Source of the DNA: M1-B18 sp048264125
GTDB taxonomy: Bacteria > Bacillota > Clostridia > Peptostreptococcales > Natronincolaceae
Reading direction: 5' to 3'
Assembly (NCBI GenBank): GCA_048264125.1
Contig: JBLXDM010000001.1
Span: 434,001 to 498,000 of the forward strand
Length of the DNA stretch: 64,000 nucleotides
Position 1 is the first letter of the stretch; every line of letters begins with the position of its first letter. Of the stretch, positions 9,032-17,088 are shown piece after piece. The position numbers and the translations under genes are program-made. A model generated the notes under the pieces. The model was given only the letters and a program-made list of their open reading frames with translations, was not told where the DNA came from and ran no database searches.

Positions 9032-9235
9032 CTATTTGCCCATGTTCCTCTCGGCGTATTCAACCATGTTTTTAACCATATATCCGCCGACATAACCATT
9101 TTGACGAGAGGTTAGCGCACCCTTGTCGGTGCTTTCATAATTTGAAAGACCCAATTCGTTAGCTATTTCTAGCTTAAGCTGATTCAATGCTTGACGAGCT
9201 TCTGGAACAACAATTCTGTTTCTATTTCTAGCCAT
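9032..9235 (-). CDS. Alpha/beta-type small acid-soluble spore protein
   Basis: 67-residue spore DNA-binding protein that coats and protects DNA in dormant spores and is degraded at germination. It has the family hallmarks: a helical first half (LNQLKLEIANELGL) with the germination-protease region, the central glycine switch, and the second conserved box (ALTSRQNGYVGGYMVKNMVEYAE). Start at ATG 9235, preceded by GGAGGAGG; the longer frame adds seven residues that are mostly the ribosome site. It is expected to be SigG-dependent, though no promoter was assigned with confidence. Confidence 0.95.
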   Translation of the reverse strand: MARNRNRIVVPEARQALNQLKLEIANELGLSNYESTDKGALTSRQNGYVGGYMVKNMVEYAERNMGK

Positions 9236-9403
9236 AATGTTTTCCTCCTCCTTCAAACCTTGAATTTTTTACAGCATTGCTGCTGTAATATTAATATCTC
9301 CCGAATCGCTATGATATATGTTAGCAGTATTTTCAGCAATTGCCTAATGAAGGCTGGTGTAATTCCTTCTGCTCTTTGGTATAATCAAATGAGAGGTGAA
9401 ATT

Positions 9404-10099
9404 ATGAAAAAACAAGAGGAATTGGAAAAGGCATTAATCGACTATGGCGTAGCAAAGGTCGGCTTTAGCTGCCTTGAGGATTTAGTTCCTGAGGGATATC
9501 AGCATTTAAAAAGCGGTATCACTATTGCCGTTAGATTATCTGACCAAGTAATTCATGAAATTGACCCGATAGCTGGTCCAACGCATATGTATTTCCATCA
9601 TTACAGAACTGTAAACGCCTTTATCGATCAGGCAACCCTTAAAATATCAACGATGCTGCAGGGATGGGGATATTTAGCAATGCCTATTGCTGCATCCCAA
9701 TCTATAAATAAGGATGGCTGGAATTATAAGGGGCTATTTCCCCACAGAACCGGTGCAACCCGATCTGGTTTAGGCTGGATTGGTAAAAATTGCTGTTTGA
9801 TAACGGAGGAGTTTGGGCCCAGAGTTAGGCTTGGTACGGTATTAACCAACATGGAGTTCGACTATGGAACACCGATAGAGGAGTCCAAATGTGGTGAATG
9901 CGACCGATGTGTTCAGGCCTGTCCTGCTACTGCGCTAAAGGGGAATACCTGGAGAGCCGGCATTGATAGAAGCCAGCTTCTAGACCCACAGGCCTGTAGC
10001 CAGCATATGCACAAGCAATATCAGCATATAGGCAGAGGCTCTGTTTGTGGTATTTGCGTAAAAAGCTGTCCAAGGGGCAAAGAGGTCTTATTAAGATAG
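9404..10099 (+). CDS. QueG-like double 4Fe-4S cluster protein
   Basis: 231 aa. The C-terminal third carries two ferredoxin-type motifs, CGECDRCVQACPATAL and a second set ending CGICVKSCPRGKE, which together bind two 4Fe-4S clusters. The preceding part (FPHRTGATRSGLGWIGKNCCLI) matches the epoxyqueuosine-reductase neighbourhood. It is much shorter than true QueG (about 370 aa) and lacks the HEAT-repeat tail, so it is a QueG-like reductase or electron-transfer protein of unknown substrate. The start at ATG 9404 has GAGAGGTGAA upstream; the longer frame from 9191 runs through the spore-gene promoter region. Confidence 0.78.
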   Translation: MKKQEELEKALIDYGVAKVGFSCLEDLVPEGYQHLKSGITIAVRLSDQVIHEIDPIAGPTHMYFHHYRTVNAFIDQATLKISTMLQGWGYLAMPIAASQSINKDGWNYKGLFPHRTGATRSGLGWIGKNCCLITEEFGPRVRLGTVLTNMEFDYGTPIEESKCGECDRCVQACPATALKGNTWRAGIDRSQLLDPQACSQHMHKQYQHIGRGSVCGICVKSCPRGKEVLLR

Positions 10100-10108
10100 A
10101 AGAAAGAG

Positions 10109-10130
10109 ATAGGGTAGACAGCTACCCTAT
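10109..10130. terminator. Short hairpin between convergent genes
   Basis: ATAGGGTAG-acag-CTACCCTAT perfect stem overlapping the end of the minus-strand small gene. The T-tract is poor in both directions, so terminator activity is only possible. Confidence 0.4.
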
Positions 10131-10315
10131 GTCATCTTTCTATCAAAATTCTTTTTTACATCCTTTCTAATACCATGCTGATGAACGCTTTCAAGCTGTG
10201 CTGCTTGTGATTTTGATTCTCGGTGGAAATGCCGATCTTCATATTTAAATGTTCGCGAGCCTTCCTCTACACGATGACCATTAACATTAGTCCAGTGACT
10301 TTTTCTAATTGACAT
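10127..10315 (-). CDS. Small basic hypothetical protein (62 aa)
   Basis: Highly charged, His/Arg/Lys-rich short protein (MSIRKSHWTNVNGHRVEEG ...), with no membrane segment. The ribosome site GAGGTGAT is well placed on the minus strand. The composition resembles small spore or stress proteins of clostridia, but that is only an impression. It is transcribed convergently with the QueG-like gene. Confidence 0.55.
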   Translation of the reverse strand: MSIRKSHWTNVNGHRVEEGSRTFKYEDRHFHRESKSQAAQLESVHQHGIRKDVKKNFDRKMT

Positions 10316-10443
10316 CGTATCACCTCAGTTTGAAAGATTTGTTCTAAATTATTTTTAGCATTACATAGAAATAAAAAACCTATAAGGTTATAGAAAAGCA
10401 ACCAAAAAATACAAAAAAATTGACAGGCTAAGGAGGACATAGG

Positions 10444-11529
10444 ATGAAGATTTTGAGAAGCATTATAATTTCAATTGCTATTATAGTATTGTTAGCCGGC
10501 TGCAGCGGCACTGATAGGGTGGCTGCTGACGAAATCCCAGAGGAGCAGGAGGAGCAATTGCAGGAGGAGGAACCCTCTGATGATGAAGCCGAGGAAACGG
10601 AGCTACCAGAGGTTAAGGAGGAAATTGATCTAGAGGCTGTAAAGCCGAATGAGGCTGGTGAAATTATGGTCCTGATGTATCACCATATCAAGGAACCGGA
10701 GGCCGAATGGTCAAGAACCCCTGAAAACTTCAGAAAGGACCTTGAAAGACTCTATGAAGAGGGCTTCCGACCAATAAGCCTGAGGGACTATGTAGCAGGC
10801 AATATTACCACCGAGGCCGGATTTACTCCAGTGGTACTGACCTTTGATGACGGAAACCAGAATAACTTCAATATGCTGCAGAATGAAGCTGGTGAGTGGG
10901 TAATTGATCCCGACTCAGCCGTTGCTATATTGGTGGATTTCCATGAGCAGCATCCGGACTTCCCGCTGAAGGCCACCTTTTATATCAATGGTGGTAACCC
11001 CTTCGGGCAAAAGGACCTAGTAGAATATAAGCTGAATTATATCGTGGAAAAGGGCATGGAAATAGGAAACCATACCAATACCCATGTTGATTTCACCAAT
11101 GCCGGAGTGGATAAAATACAGGAGGAGATGTCCAAGCTCATACAGCTGGTAAATAGAAATGTTAAGGATTATGAGGTAAATACCCTCGCCCTTCCCTTTG
11201 GATCGAAGCCTAAGAATCAGGACCTAAGAGCATATTTGGTTGAAGGCTCCTATGAAGAGGTGAGCTACAAGAATATCGCCATTTTAGAGGTGGGCTGGGA
11301 CCCGTACCGCTCACCCTTCCACAAGGAATTTGATTTCACCAGAATAAGAAGAGTCAGAGCCAGTGAAACCAAGGTGGATGGCGTAGGCATGTACGATTGG
11401 ATAAGGGCCTTTGAGGAGGGCCGCCGAATAAGATATATCAGCGACGGAGACGTCGATATAGTAACAGTTCCTGAAAAATATCAGCAGCAGGTAGAAGTGC
11501 CTGAGGGTAAGAGCATAAGAGTATATTAA
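10444..11529 (+). CDS. Polysaccharide deacetylase lipoprotein
   Basis: 361 aa. The lipoprotein signal peptide ends in the lipobox LAGC (about residues 17-20), followed by a strikingly acidic linker rich in Glu and Asp (about 28-65) and a NodB-type carbohydrate esterase 4 domain. Catalytic and metal motifs are visible: the TFDDG motif (VVLTFDDGNQNN) and HTNTH. It should remove acetyl groups from peptidoglycan or another surface glycan outside the cell. It is transcribed alone with a GGAGGAC ribosome site and followed by a terminator. The exact substrate is unknown. Confidence 0.9.
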   Translation: MKILRSIIISIAIIVLLAGCSGTDRVAADEIPEEQEEQLQEEEPSDDEAEETELPEVKEEIDLEAVKPNEAGEIMVLMYHHIKEPEAEWSRTPENFRKDLERLYEEGFRPISLRDYVAGNITTEAGFTPVVLTFDDGNQNNFNMLQNEAGEWVIDPDSAVAILVDFHEQHPDFPLKATFYINGGNPFGQKDLVEYKLNYIVEKGMEIGNHTNTHVDFTNAGVDKIQEEMSKLIQLVNRNVKDYEVNTLALPFGSKPKNQDLRAYLVEGSYEEVSYKNIAILEVGWDPYRSPFHKEFDFTRIRRVRASETKVDGVGMYDWIRAFEEGRRIRYISDGDVDIVTVPEKYQQQVEVPEGKSIRVY

Positions 11530-11532
11530 TTT

Positions 11533-11564
11533 AAATAGGGCTGTCGGCAACGACAGTCCTATTT
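11533..11564 (+). terminator. Stem-loop after deacetylase gene
   Basis: AAATAGG-g-CTGTCG-gcaa-CGACAG-t-CCTATTT hairpin 4 nt past the stop codon; strong stem but short T-tract. Confidence 0.6.
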
Positions 11565-11772
11565 AGTTCGCGTTTTGTAGAGCGGTTTGGTTAATAATTG
11601 TTAATCTCTGCATTGATATGTGTCTAATGAATACCCCTATTTTTGACTGATGGTTTCGTCAATGCAAGTTAACAAAAAAGTTTTTTGTAAATAAAATCAG
11701 AAAAAAACATCATCGAAGGTAAGTTAATTACATAGTAAAGTTAACACATAAATAATTTTGTTGTAAAAATAC

Positions 11773-11801
11773 TTGCAATAAGATTTGTGCTGGTATATAA
11801 T
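11773..11801 (+). promoter_or_regulatory. SigA-type promoter upstream of the secreted-protein/ABC block
   Basis: TTGCAA (11773-11778), 17-nt spacer, TATAAT (11796-11801). It is the best promoter match in the 950-bp gap and points toward the gene at 12526, which would give a leader of roughly 720 nt. Confidence 0.6.
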
Positions 11802-11973
11802 TTAAAAAAAGACAATATATGTAAAAAAAATAGAAAATGCTTAGATATGTATCGTGGTGGAAAAAAGTATAAACTTCATTAATTGATTTTAATAAATAGA
11901 GATAAACATAATAATATTTTTAAAAAACACAACAAAAAAGCAGTAAATACAATAAGTAGTACTACTGGGATAT

Positions 11974-12030
11974 ATGATTAGTCTACTAAAAAAGGACACA
12001 TCGGATAAGAAAAATATAAAGAGATTTTAA
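11974..12030 (+). CDS. Possible micro-ORF (18 aa)
   Basis: ATG...TAA encoding MISLLKKDTSDKKNIKRF, a basic short peptide with a weak ribosome site (GGGA about 4 nt upstream). It is about 165 nt downstream of the predicted promoter. It may be chance. Confidence 0.2.
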   Translation: MISLLKKDTSDKKNIKRF

Positions 12031-12367
12031 GACTAGTTAAGGATTAGTTTTACCTTATCAGCGATAGTAGCTTCGGCTAATAGAGTAATATCAGCTATAG
12101 TATTTAAATTTGAAGCAGTATTTGTGTACAAAAGGATTTTGAGGATTAATTCTTTTCAATCTTGAATTGTATCTTTTAGGATCAGCCCTTAAGGTATAGA
12201 TTTTTTAAAAAAATCCGATCCTCAGTTGATTGAAGACCTATAAGCAGTACCAGTAAAGGCATAACGAGTGCAACCCCATTTCTCTTGTCACTGAAGCAAT
12301 TAGGATAGCTATAAGAAGTTTTACAAGTTATTATGAACGCTAAAACTAATGGAAAGGGGGTGAAAAA

Positions 12368-12412
12368 ATGAACATTATCATTATTAGAGACTCACCAAAA
12401 AAAGCGACTTAA
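12368..12412 (+). CDS. Leader micro-ORF (14 aa)
   Basis: Encodes MNIIIIRDSPKKAT, preceded by an excellent ribosome site (AAAGGGGGTG, 5 nt from ATG), which is unusual for a random short frame. Its last codons and stop lie in the left arm of a hairpin whose right arm is at 12458-12468. The secreted-protein gene follows 113 nt later. This is the arrangement of translated attenuator leaders such as those of inducible resistance genes; the function here is inference. Confidence 0.45.
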   Translation: MNIIIIRDSPKKAT

Positions 12413-12468
12413 CTATTATAATCCGAAGGTTTGGGCAAACTCACAGATTAAACGTTGTAAATCGCTTT
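12401..12468 (+). promoter_or_regulatory. Hairpin overlapping the leader micro-ORF stop
   Basis: Left arm AAAGCGACTTA (12401-12411) pairs with TAAATCGCTTT (12458-12468), one mismatch. It is followed by AGTTTTATTG, a weak T-tract. An inner GTTTGGGCAAAC hairpin also exists. Translation of the micro-ORF to its stop would unfold the left arm, so it could act as an attenuator. Confidence 0.4.
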
Positions 12469-12525
12469 AGTTTTATTGTATCACAAATGTAAAGAGAATA
12501 AATATCAAATTGAGGAGGAATTTAT

Positions 12526-12942
12526 ATGAGTAACAGAAAGAAAAACATGATGATTCTAATAATAATAGGAGTACTGGCGATGGGTAGCTTAGTAGCATCA
12601 GCAGAGAGGTACACCTCTACATTGTATCTCAGCTTAAATAGTACGACAACTGGAGCTTACAGAGACTATACAGGTTCATCACACAAAATTGAAGTAACAG
12701 TAGCAAGCAGGGAATACCATTCGCTATATACAAATAATGTAAATATTCAATTGCATAGAAAAACTTTATTAGGTTATGATGGTCAAGCAACGAGATTAAT
12801 AAATATGCCTACGGTAGGACAAGCATATCCGGCTACTTGGTCAGGTCAGAGTAATGGAACGTATAGATATTTCTTTTCTAACTATGGGATATCTGGAGGG
12901 GATGCCTTTACCTCTGATTACGTCGTAATGACAAGCAATTAA
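12526..12942 (+). CDS. Small secreted protein of unknown family (138 aa)
   Basis: Sec signal peptide with basic N-region (MSNRKKN), hydrophobic core (MMILIIIGVLAMGSLV) and probable cleavage after ASA at about residue 26. The ~112-residue mature protein has no cysteine, is rich in Ser, Thr, Tyr and Gly, and looks beta-stranded. A strong GGAGGAATTT site precedes ATG. A strong terminator separates it from an ABC ATPase and two FtsX-type permeases, so it should be made in excess over the transporter. The arrangement recalls lactococcin-972-type bacteriocin loci, but sequence likeness is weak; it could also be a transporter-associated signal or cell-wall protein. No named family. Confidence 0.75.
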   Translation: MSNRKKNMMILIIIGVLAMGSLVASAERYTSTLYLSLNSTTTGAYRDYTGSSHKIEVTVASREYHSLYTNNVNIQLHRKTLLGYDGQATRLINMPTVGQAYPATWSGQSNGTYRYFFSNYGISGGDAFTSDYVVMTSN

Positions 12943-12962
12943 CAGTTGGAATAACTCAACAA

Positions 12963-13008
12963 TTTACCTATCCCCTATGAACTGGGGGATAGGTAAAAAT
13001 TTTTTTTA
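12963..13008 (+). terminator. Strong intrinsic terminator inside the secreted-protein/ABC block
   Basis: TTTACCTATCCCC-tatgaact-GGGGGATAGGTAAA followed by eight T residues. Partial readthrough would feed the ABC genes, giving much more secreted protein than transporter. Confidence 0.85.
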
Positions 13009-13028
13009 TATGGGGGCAGGTTTGAATT

Positions 13029-13691
13029 ATGAACAGTATAATAACAGCAAAAAATATCAGTAAGGTTTATGGTGATCTAATAGCAGTAAAAAACGTAAAT
13101 CTTGATATTGAACCAGGCTTTTATGTAATAATGGGAAGGTCGGGCTCAGGAAAAACAACACTTTTAAATGTTTTGGGGCTATTAGATGATATTTCATCTG
13201 GAGAAGTGTATGTGAGAGGAAAATTAGTATCTGATATGAAGGCAAGAGATAAAGCGTTTCATAGAATGAAGGATTTTGGGTTTATTTTTCAGTCCTTTCA
13301 TCTGCATCCAAAGCTGAAGGCATTTGAAAATGTTATGATACCAATGTATATTAACCCTGAACTAAAAACAGCTAATCTTAGAGAAAGGGCTATAAAGCTT
13401 TTAGAAATTATGGAGCTTAGTGATAGGAAAGATCATTTTCCAAGTCAACTTTCAGGCGGAGAGCAGCAAAGAGTAGCTATAGCAAGGGCTTTGGCGAATG
13501 ATCCTGCTTGTATATTTGCTGATGAGCCTACAGGTAATTTGGATATTGAGAGTGAAAGGATTGTCCTTAGTCATCTTAAAAATATTTCAAAAAATGGCCG
13601 CAGTGTAGTTGTTGTAACCCATAATGAAGCAGTTATAGAGTATGCAGATAAAGTTTATTATATGACAGATGGTGTATTGGAGGGAAGATAA
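13029..13691 (+). CDS. ABC transporter ATP-binding protein (MacB/LolD type)
   Basis: 220 aa ATPase. Walker A GRSGSGKT is at about residues 36-43, the Q-loop is in FGFIFQSFHLHP, the signature LSGGEQQR near 140, Walker B CIFADEPT near 160-167 and the switch His in VVVTHNE. This subfamily pairs with FtsX-type permeases that work by mechanotransmission rather than classic transport. The stop codon overlaps the ATG of the next gene by one base, so it is translationally coupled to its permease. The substrate is likely the upstream secreted protein or an envelope component; that is inference. Confidence 0.92.
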   Translation: MNSIITAKNISKVYGDLIAVKNVNLDIEPGFYVIMGRSGSGKTTLLNVLGLLDDISSGEVYVRGKLVSDMKARDKAFHRMKDFGFIFQSFHLHPKLKAFENVMIPMYINPELKTANLRERAIKLLEIMELSDRKDHFPSQLSGGEQQRVAIARALANDPACIFADEPTGNLDIESERIVLSHLKNISKNGRSVVVVTHNEAVIEYADKVYYMTDGVLEGR

Positions 13692-14962
13692 TGAGAGCTA
13701 GGTATTATTTTCGTATTGTTTACAATAACTTAATTAGGAGAAAAAGCCAGGTTATAAGGCATAGTGTTATTATCTTTTTGGCATTAGTTACTTTGATGAG
13801 TACGATCTCTATTGCTTCCTCCTTAGATAATATGGTCAATGACTATATACTTCAATCACCTAAATACAGGACATATAATATTTTTTATCATAGGGATGAT
13901 AAATTAACTGAGAATATGTTGTTTGATTTGCTAAGTAAAGAAGAGCATGTATTAGACTATTATACAAGAATATGGGGTATAGGCGCTAATATACTCAATG
14001 CTGAGGATTTGTTTGAGCCTTCAGACGTGGATCATGAGCTGTATTTTTATGCAGCTGACTCTTCTGTGTCTATCATAGCAGGCGAAGGATTTAATAAAGA
14101 TTCTAAAAATGTGGGAATTATACCTAAACGATTTTACCCAGATTTCAATTATGAAATTGGATTTGAAAAAGAGCCGGAGGGGTTTTTAGATGGTGAAGAT
14201 TTTATTGGTAAGGATATTACGATGAGATTCTATTCATATGATTGGTCAGAATATCCCTTCGAAAAAATTAATCCATTTGATTATACTTTTACAGTGACTG
14301 GTGTTTATGATATTGGAAGAGATTTACGCCAACCTTATGAAGTATACATTCCCTATAACGATTTAAAATACATAGATGAAGAAATTAAAAAGAGAGAAAT
14401 AGGTGGAACAGATGATATAGGAAGTACTATATCCTTTATTGTGGATGATGTGAAAAACGCTCAAGGAGTAGTTGATAACATTTTGAGTAAGATACAGGTA
14501 CAAATCTATCCTCTAGCAGTACTTGGTGTAATACAAGACCTTGGAGGATATTTTATTATTGTCGGTTCTATCATAAGCATAATTGTAATATTGATTGCAC
14601 TTATTAATATATCTCTTTCTACCTTAAAGATGGTAAAAAAACGAACAGCGGAGATTGGCTTGCTAAAGGCGATGGGTTATAAAAACAATCATATAGTTAC
14701 TATTTTATCCTTGGAATCAATAGCAATCGGGTGCATAAGTTTAGTAGGTGCTACTTCATTTGTGGTTATATTATTAAAGGTCTTAAATTTGCTAATTCAA
14801 TCGAGACTATCAATACAACTAAGGTATTTGAGCCTTTCTCTAAGATTTGATTCTGTTGTTATAGCAGTTGTTATAAGTCTTTTACTTCCTCTTGCTACAG
14901 GTATAATGGGTATGAGATATGCTTTTAAAATTTCACCATCAGAAGCGATTAAAGCAGATTAA
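13691..14962 (+). CDS. FtsX-like ABC permease 1
   Basis: 423 aa with one N-terminal helix (VIIFLALVTLMSTISI), a large ~230-residue extracytoplasmic domain, then three C-terminal helices (FIIVGSIISIIVILIALINI and two more) as in the MacB/FtsX superfamily. The conserved cytoplasmic segment KKRTAEIGLLKAMGYKN precedes the last two helices. It overlaps the ATPase gene by one base and precedes a second permease by 36 bp, so the three form ATPase plus permease heterodimer. Codon use is AT-rich like the rest of this block. Confidence 0.88.
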   Translation: MRARYYFRIVYNNLIRRKSQVIRHSVIIFLALVTLMSTISIASSLDNMVNDYILQSPKYRTYNIFYHRDDKLTENMLFDLLSKEEHVLDYYTRIWGIGANILNAEDLFEPSDVDHELYFYAADSSVSIIAGEGFNKDSKNVGIIPKRFYPDFNYEIGFEKEPEGFLDGEDFIGKDITMRFYSYDWSEYPFEKINPFDYTFTVTGVYDIGRDLRQPYEVYIPYNDLKYIDEEIKKREIGGTDDIGSTISFIVDDVKNAQGVVDNILSKIQVQIYPLAVLGVIQDLGGYFIIVGSIISIIVILIALINISLSTLKMVKKRTAEIGLLKAMGYKNNHIVTILSLESIAIGCISLVGATSFVVILLKVLNLLIQSRLSIQLRYLSLSLRFDSVVIAVVISLLLPLATGIMGMRYAFKISPSEAIKAD

Positions 14963-14998
14963 TATGATTAAAAGGGATAAGTTTAGGGGGAAGCAAAA

Positions 14999-16219
14999 AT
15001 GCAATTGAAAAACATGGCACTATTTTTATTAAAGAGCCTTTATCGTAATAAAAGTAAGAGTCTAATATATTTGGGATTGATGGGCTTCTGTATTTTTTTT
15101 CTTTCAGTCGCATACAGCTTGGCATTTGCCTACTATTTCTCAATAGATAGCAATTTAAACACTGTTCCTGAGTATAGAAGTTTTATACTTGAGATAAACA
15201 ATCAGGAAGTCAATCTAAGTCTTGAAGAGTGGGTTAATAAATTAAAGCAATATGAGAATATATCTGAAGCTTATGAGTATATTGGTCCTTTGAATGCACA
15301 TCTGGAGGGGTTTGAAAGTAGTGTTTTATTGGATTCGGGAGACTCGTTATATATACCCAAAACGATGATTGGTAGAGGGTTTATGGATGTTGAACAAGAA
15401 GAAGTAACTATCCTACCATCAAAACTCATACTCCATGAAGCTAATGGGTATAAAGAGATTGAAACTAAGGATTATATAGATAAAAAGTTAACTATTAGAT
15501 ACCCAACAATAGATAGTATACAAACCTATTTGGAGTTAAAGGTTATTGGGGTATATGAGGTTATTGAAGGATCAAAAGAAAATAAGCTTTTTATCCCTTT
15601 ATCAGACTATCATAATCTTATAAAATCACAGAATAACAGCACTGGTGATAAGGAGTCTGGAGTAAATGAATTTTATTCTTTAATTGTCGTTGTTGATGAT
15701 TATAGAAATTTTGATACGACAGTAAAGGCATTAAATACAAATAGAGAATTCAATGTAATTCTTAGTGAGGATAATATACTAGATACAAATCTTATAGCTG
15801 CCATTAAAGCAATAAGCCTTATAATGTTTTTAATCATAATTATTATCACCTTTTTTACAATAAGGGTAGTGATCGATGCCTCAATACATGATAGAAGCCG
15901 GGAAATAGCACTTTTTAAAGCAATAGGCTATAATAATAGACATATATTCTGCATGATATTTACTGAAGCCATCATACTTTCGGGTATTAGCTGTATGATA
16001 GCATTGATTTTCTCAAAAATAACAATCACATATATCATTAACCCATACTTAAGCAGTAGAATAAGTGATAATTTAATAGATATATACTTAAGAACAAGCA
16101 TCGCAGAGGGTATTGTTGTTTTTATTTTAATAATTCTACTTTCCCTTCTATCCTCGCTGAATATTTTAAGAAAAACCAATAAAATTTCACCCACAAGATT
16201 AATGGGGGAGGCCAATTAA
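14999..16219 (+). CDS. FtsX-like ABC permease 2
   Basis: 406 aa with the same plan as the preceding permease: N-terminal helix (LIYLGLMGFCIFFLSVAYSL), long external domain, and C-terminal helices around the segment HDRSREIALFKAIGYNN. Sequence identity to permease 1 looks low outside that motif, consistent with an old duplication and heterodimeric function. The start ATG has GGGGGAAG upstream. Last gene of the block; the next gene begins 48 bp later with a different base composition. Confidence 0.87.
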   Translation: MQLKNMALFLLKSLYRNKSKSLIYLGLMGFCIFFLSVAYSLAFAYYFSIDSNLNTVPEYRSFILEINNQEVNLSLEEWVNKLKQYENISEAYEYIGPLNAHLEGFESSVLLDSGDSLYIPKTMIGRGFMDVEQEEVTILPSKLILHEANGYKEIETKDYIDKKLTIRYPTIDSIQTYLELKVIGVYEVIEGSKENKLFIPLSDYHNLIKSQNNSTGDKESGVNEFYSLIVVVDDYRNFDTTVKALNTNREFNVILSEDNILDTNLIAAIKAISLIMFLIIIIITFFTIRVVIDASIHDRSREIALFKAIGYNNRHIFCMIFTEAIILSGISCMIALIFSKITITYIINPYLSSRISDNLIDIYLRTSIAEGIVVFILIILLSLLSSLNILRKTNKISPTRLMGEAN

Positions 16220-16266
16220 GGGGTATATGGAAATACTGAAGCAGGGATGATAAAGGGAGGGCTTAT

Positions 16267-17067
16267 ATGTTGGGTAAAACAAAAAAGGTGTCAATTGACG
16301 GCTCGGAGATGGACTATGTGGTTTTCGGCAATGGTGAGACGCCCTTGGTGATGATACCAGGGCTAAGCGATGGGCTTAAAACAGTAAAGGGGCAGGGCTT
16401 TACTCTTGCCAGCTATTACAAGGAATATGCAAAGGATTTTAAGGTATACATCTTCAGTAGAAAAAATCAGCTGCAGGAAAGCTATACCACAAGGGATATG
16501 GCAAGGGATCAAAAAGCTGCAATGGATATACTTGGTCTTAAGGAGGTTTACCTAATGGGAATCTCTCAAGGAGGAATGATATCTCAATATATTGCCATTG
16601 ATTATCCTCAGCTTGTTAAAGGTCTAGTGTTGGGTGTAACTGTCTCAAGACCGAATGCTACCTTGCAAAGGGTGGTTGATAGCTGGATAGAAATGGCCCA
16701 CCGTGAGGATTACAGCAGCTTAATAATAGACACCATGGAGAGGACCTTCACTGAGGAGGGACTTAAGAAATACAAAAAGCTCTATCCAATAATAAGCAGA
16801 ATAGGAAGGCCGGAATCCTTTGAAAGATTTATAATTCAGGCAAAGGCCTGCCTCGGTCACAATGCCTACGAGGAGCTGAACAAAATAAAAGCCCCCACGT
16901 TGATCATCGGCGGGGACAGCGACAGGGTTGCAGGAGAAAATTCCTCTGAGGAAATGGTAGAAAGAATTGAAAACAGCCGACTCCTTCTATATAAGGGTCT
17001 AGGGCATGGTGCCTATGAGGAAGCGAAGGACTTTAATAGTCAGGTTATAGCGTTTTTTCAGCAGTAA
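16267..17067 (+). CDS. Alpha/beta-hydrolase
   Basis: 266 aa cytoplasmic alpha/beta-hydrolase fold. The nucleophile elbow G-I-S-Q-G-G places Ser near residue 100; the acid is likely in GGDSDRV (about 214-219) and the base His in GLGHGAYEE (about 247). The oxyanion loop motif VMIPGLSDG is near the N-terminus. Family members include esterases, lactonases and ring-cleavage hydrolases, and the substrate cannot be set from sequence. The ribosome site GGGAGGG is strong. GC content returns to that of the host chromosome here. Confidence 0.85.
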   Translation: MLGKTKKVSIDGSEMDYVVFGNGETPLVMIPGLSDGLKTVKGQGFTLASYYKEYAKDFKVYIFSRKNQLQESYTTRDMARDQKAAMDILGLKEVYLMGISQGGMISQYIAIDYPQLVKGLVLGVTVSRPNATLQRVVDSWIEMAHREDYSSLIIDTMERTFTEEGLKKYKKLYPIISRIGRPESFERFIIQAKACLGHNAYEELNKIKAPTLIIGGDSDRVAGENSSEEMVERIENSRLLLYKGLGHGAYEEAKDFNSQVIAFFQQ

Positions 17068-17088
17068 AAAGTATGATCCAGCTGCTTT

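Larger units (their letters stand above)
11802..12525 (+). other. Long AT-rich leader / intergenic region
   Basis: About 720 bases without a normal gene. It holds two micro-ORFs (11974-12030 and 12368-12412), a hairpin at 12401-12468, and an inverted pair AGGATC / GATCCT around 12178-12225. No known riboswitch class was recognised. Base composition is more AT-rich than the flanking housekeeping genes, as is the block downstream. Confidence 0.5.

Noticed and set aside
12401..12468. c-di-GMP (GEMM) riboswitch suggested by GGGCAAAC
   Set aside because: Only that short motif matches; the rest of the GEMM consensus is absent.
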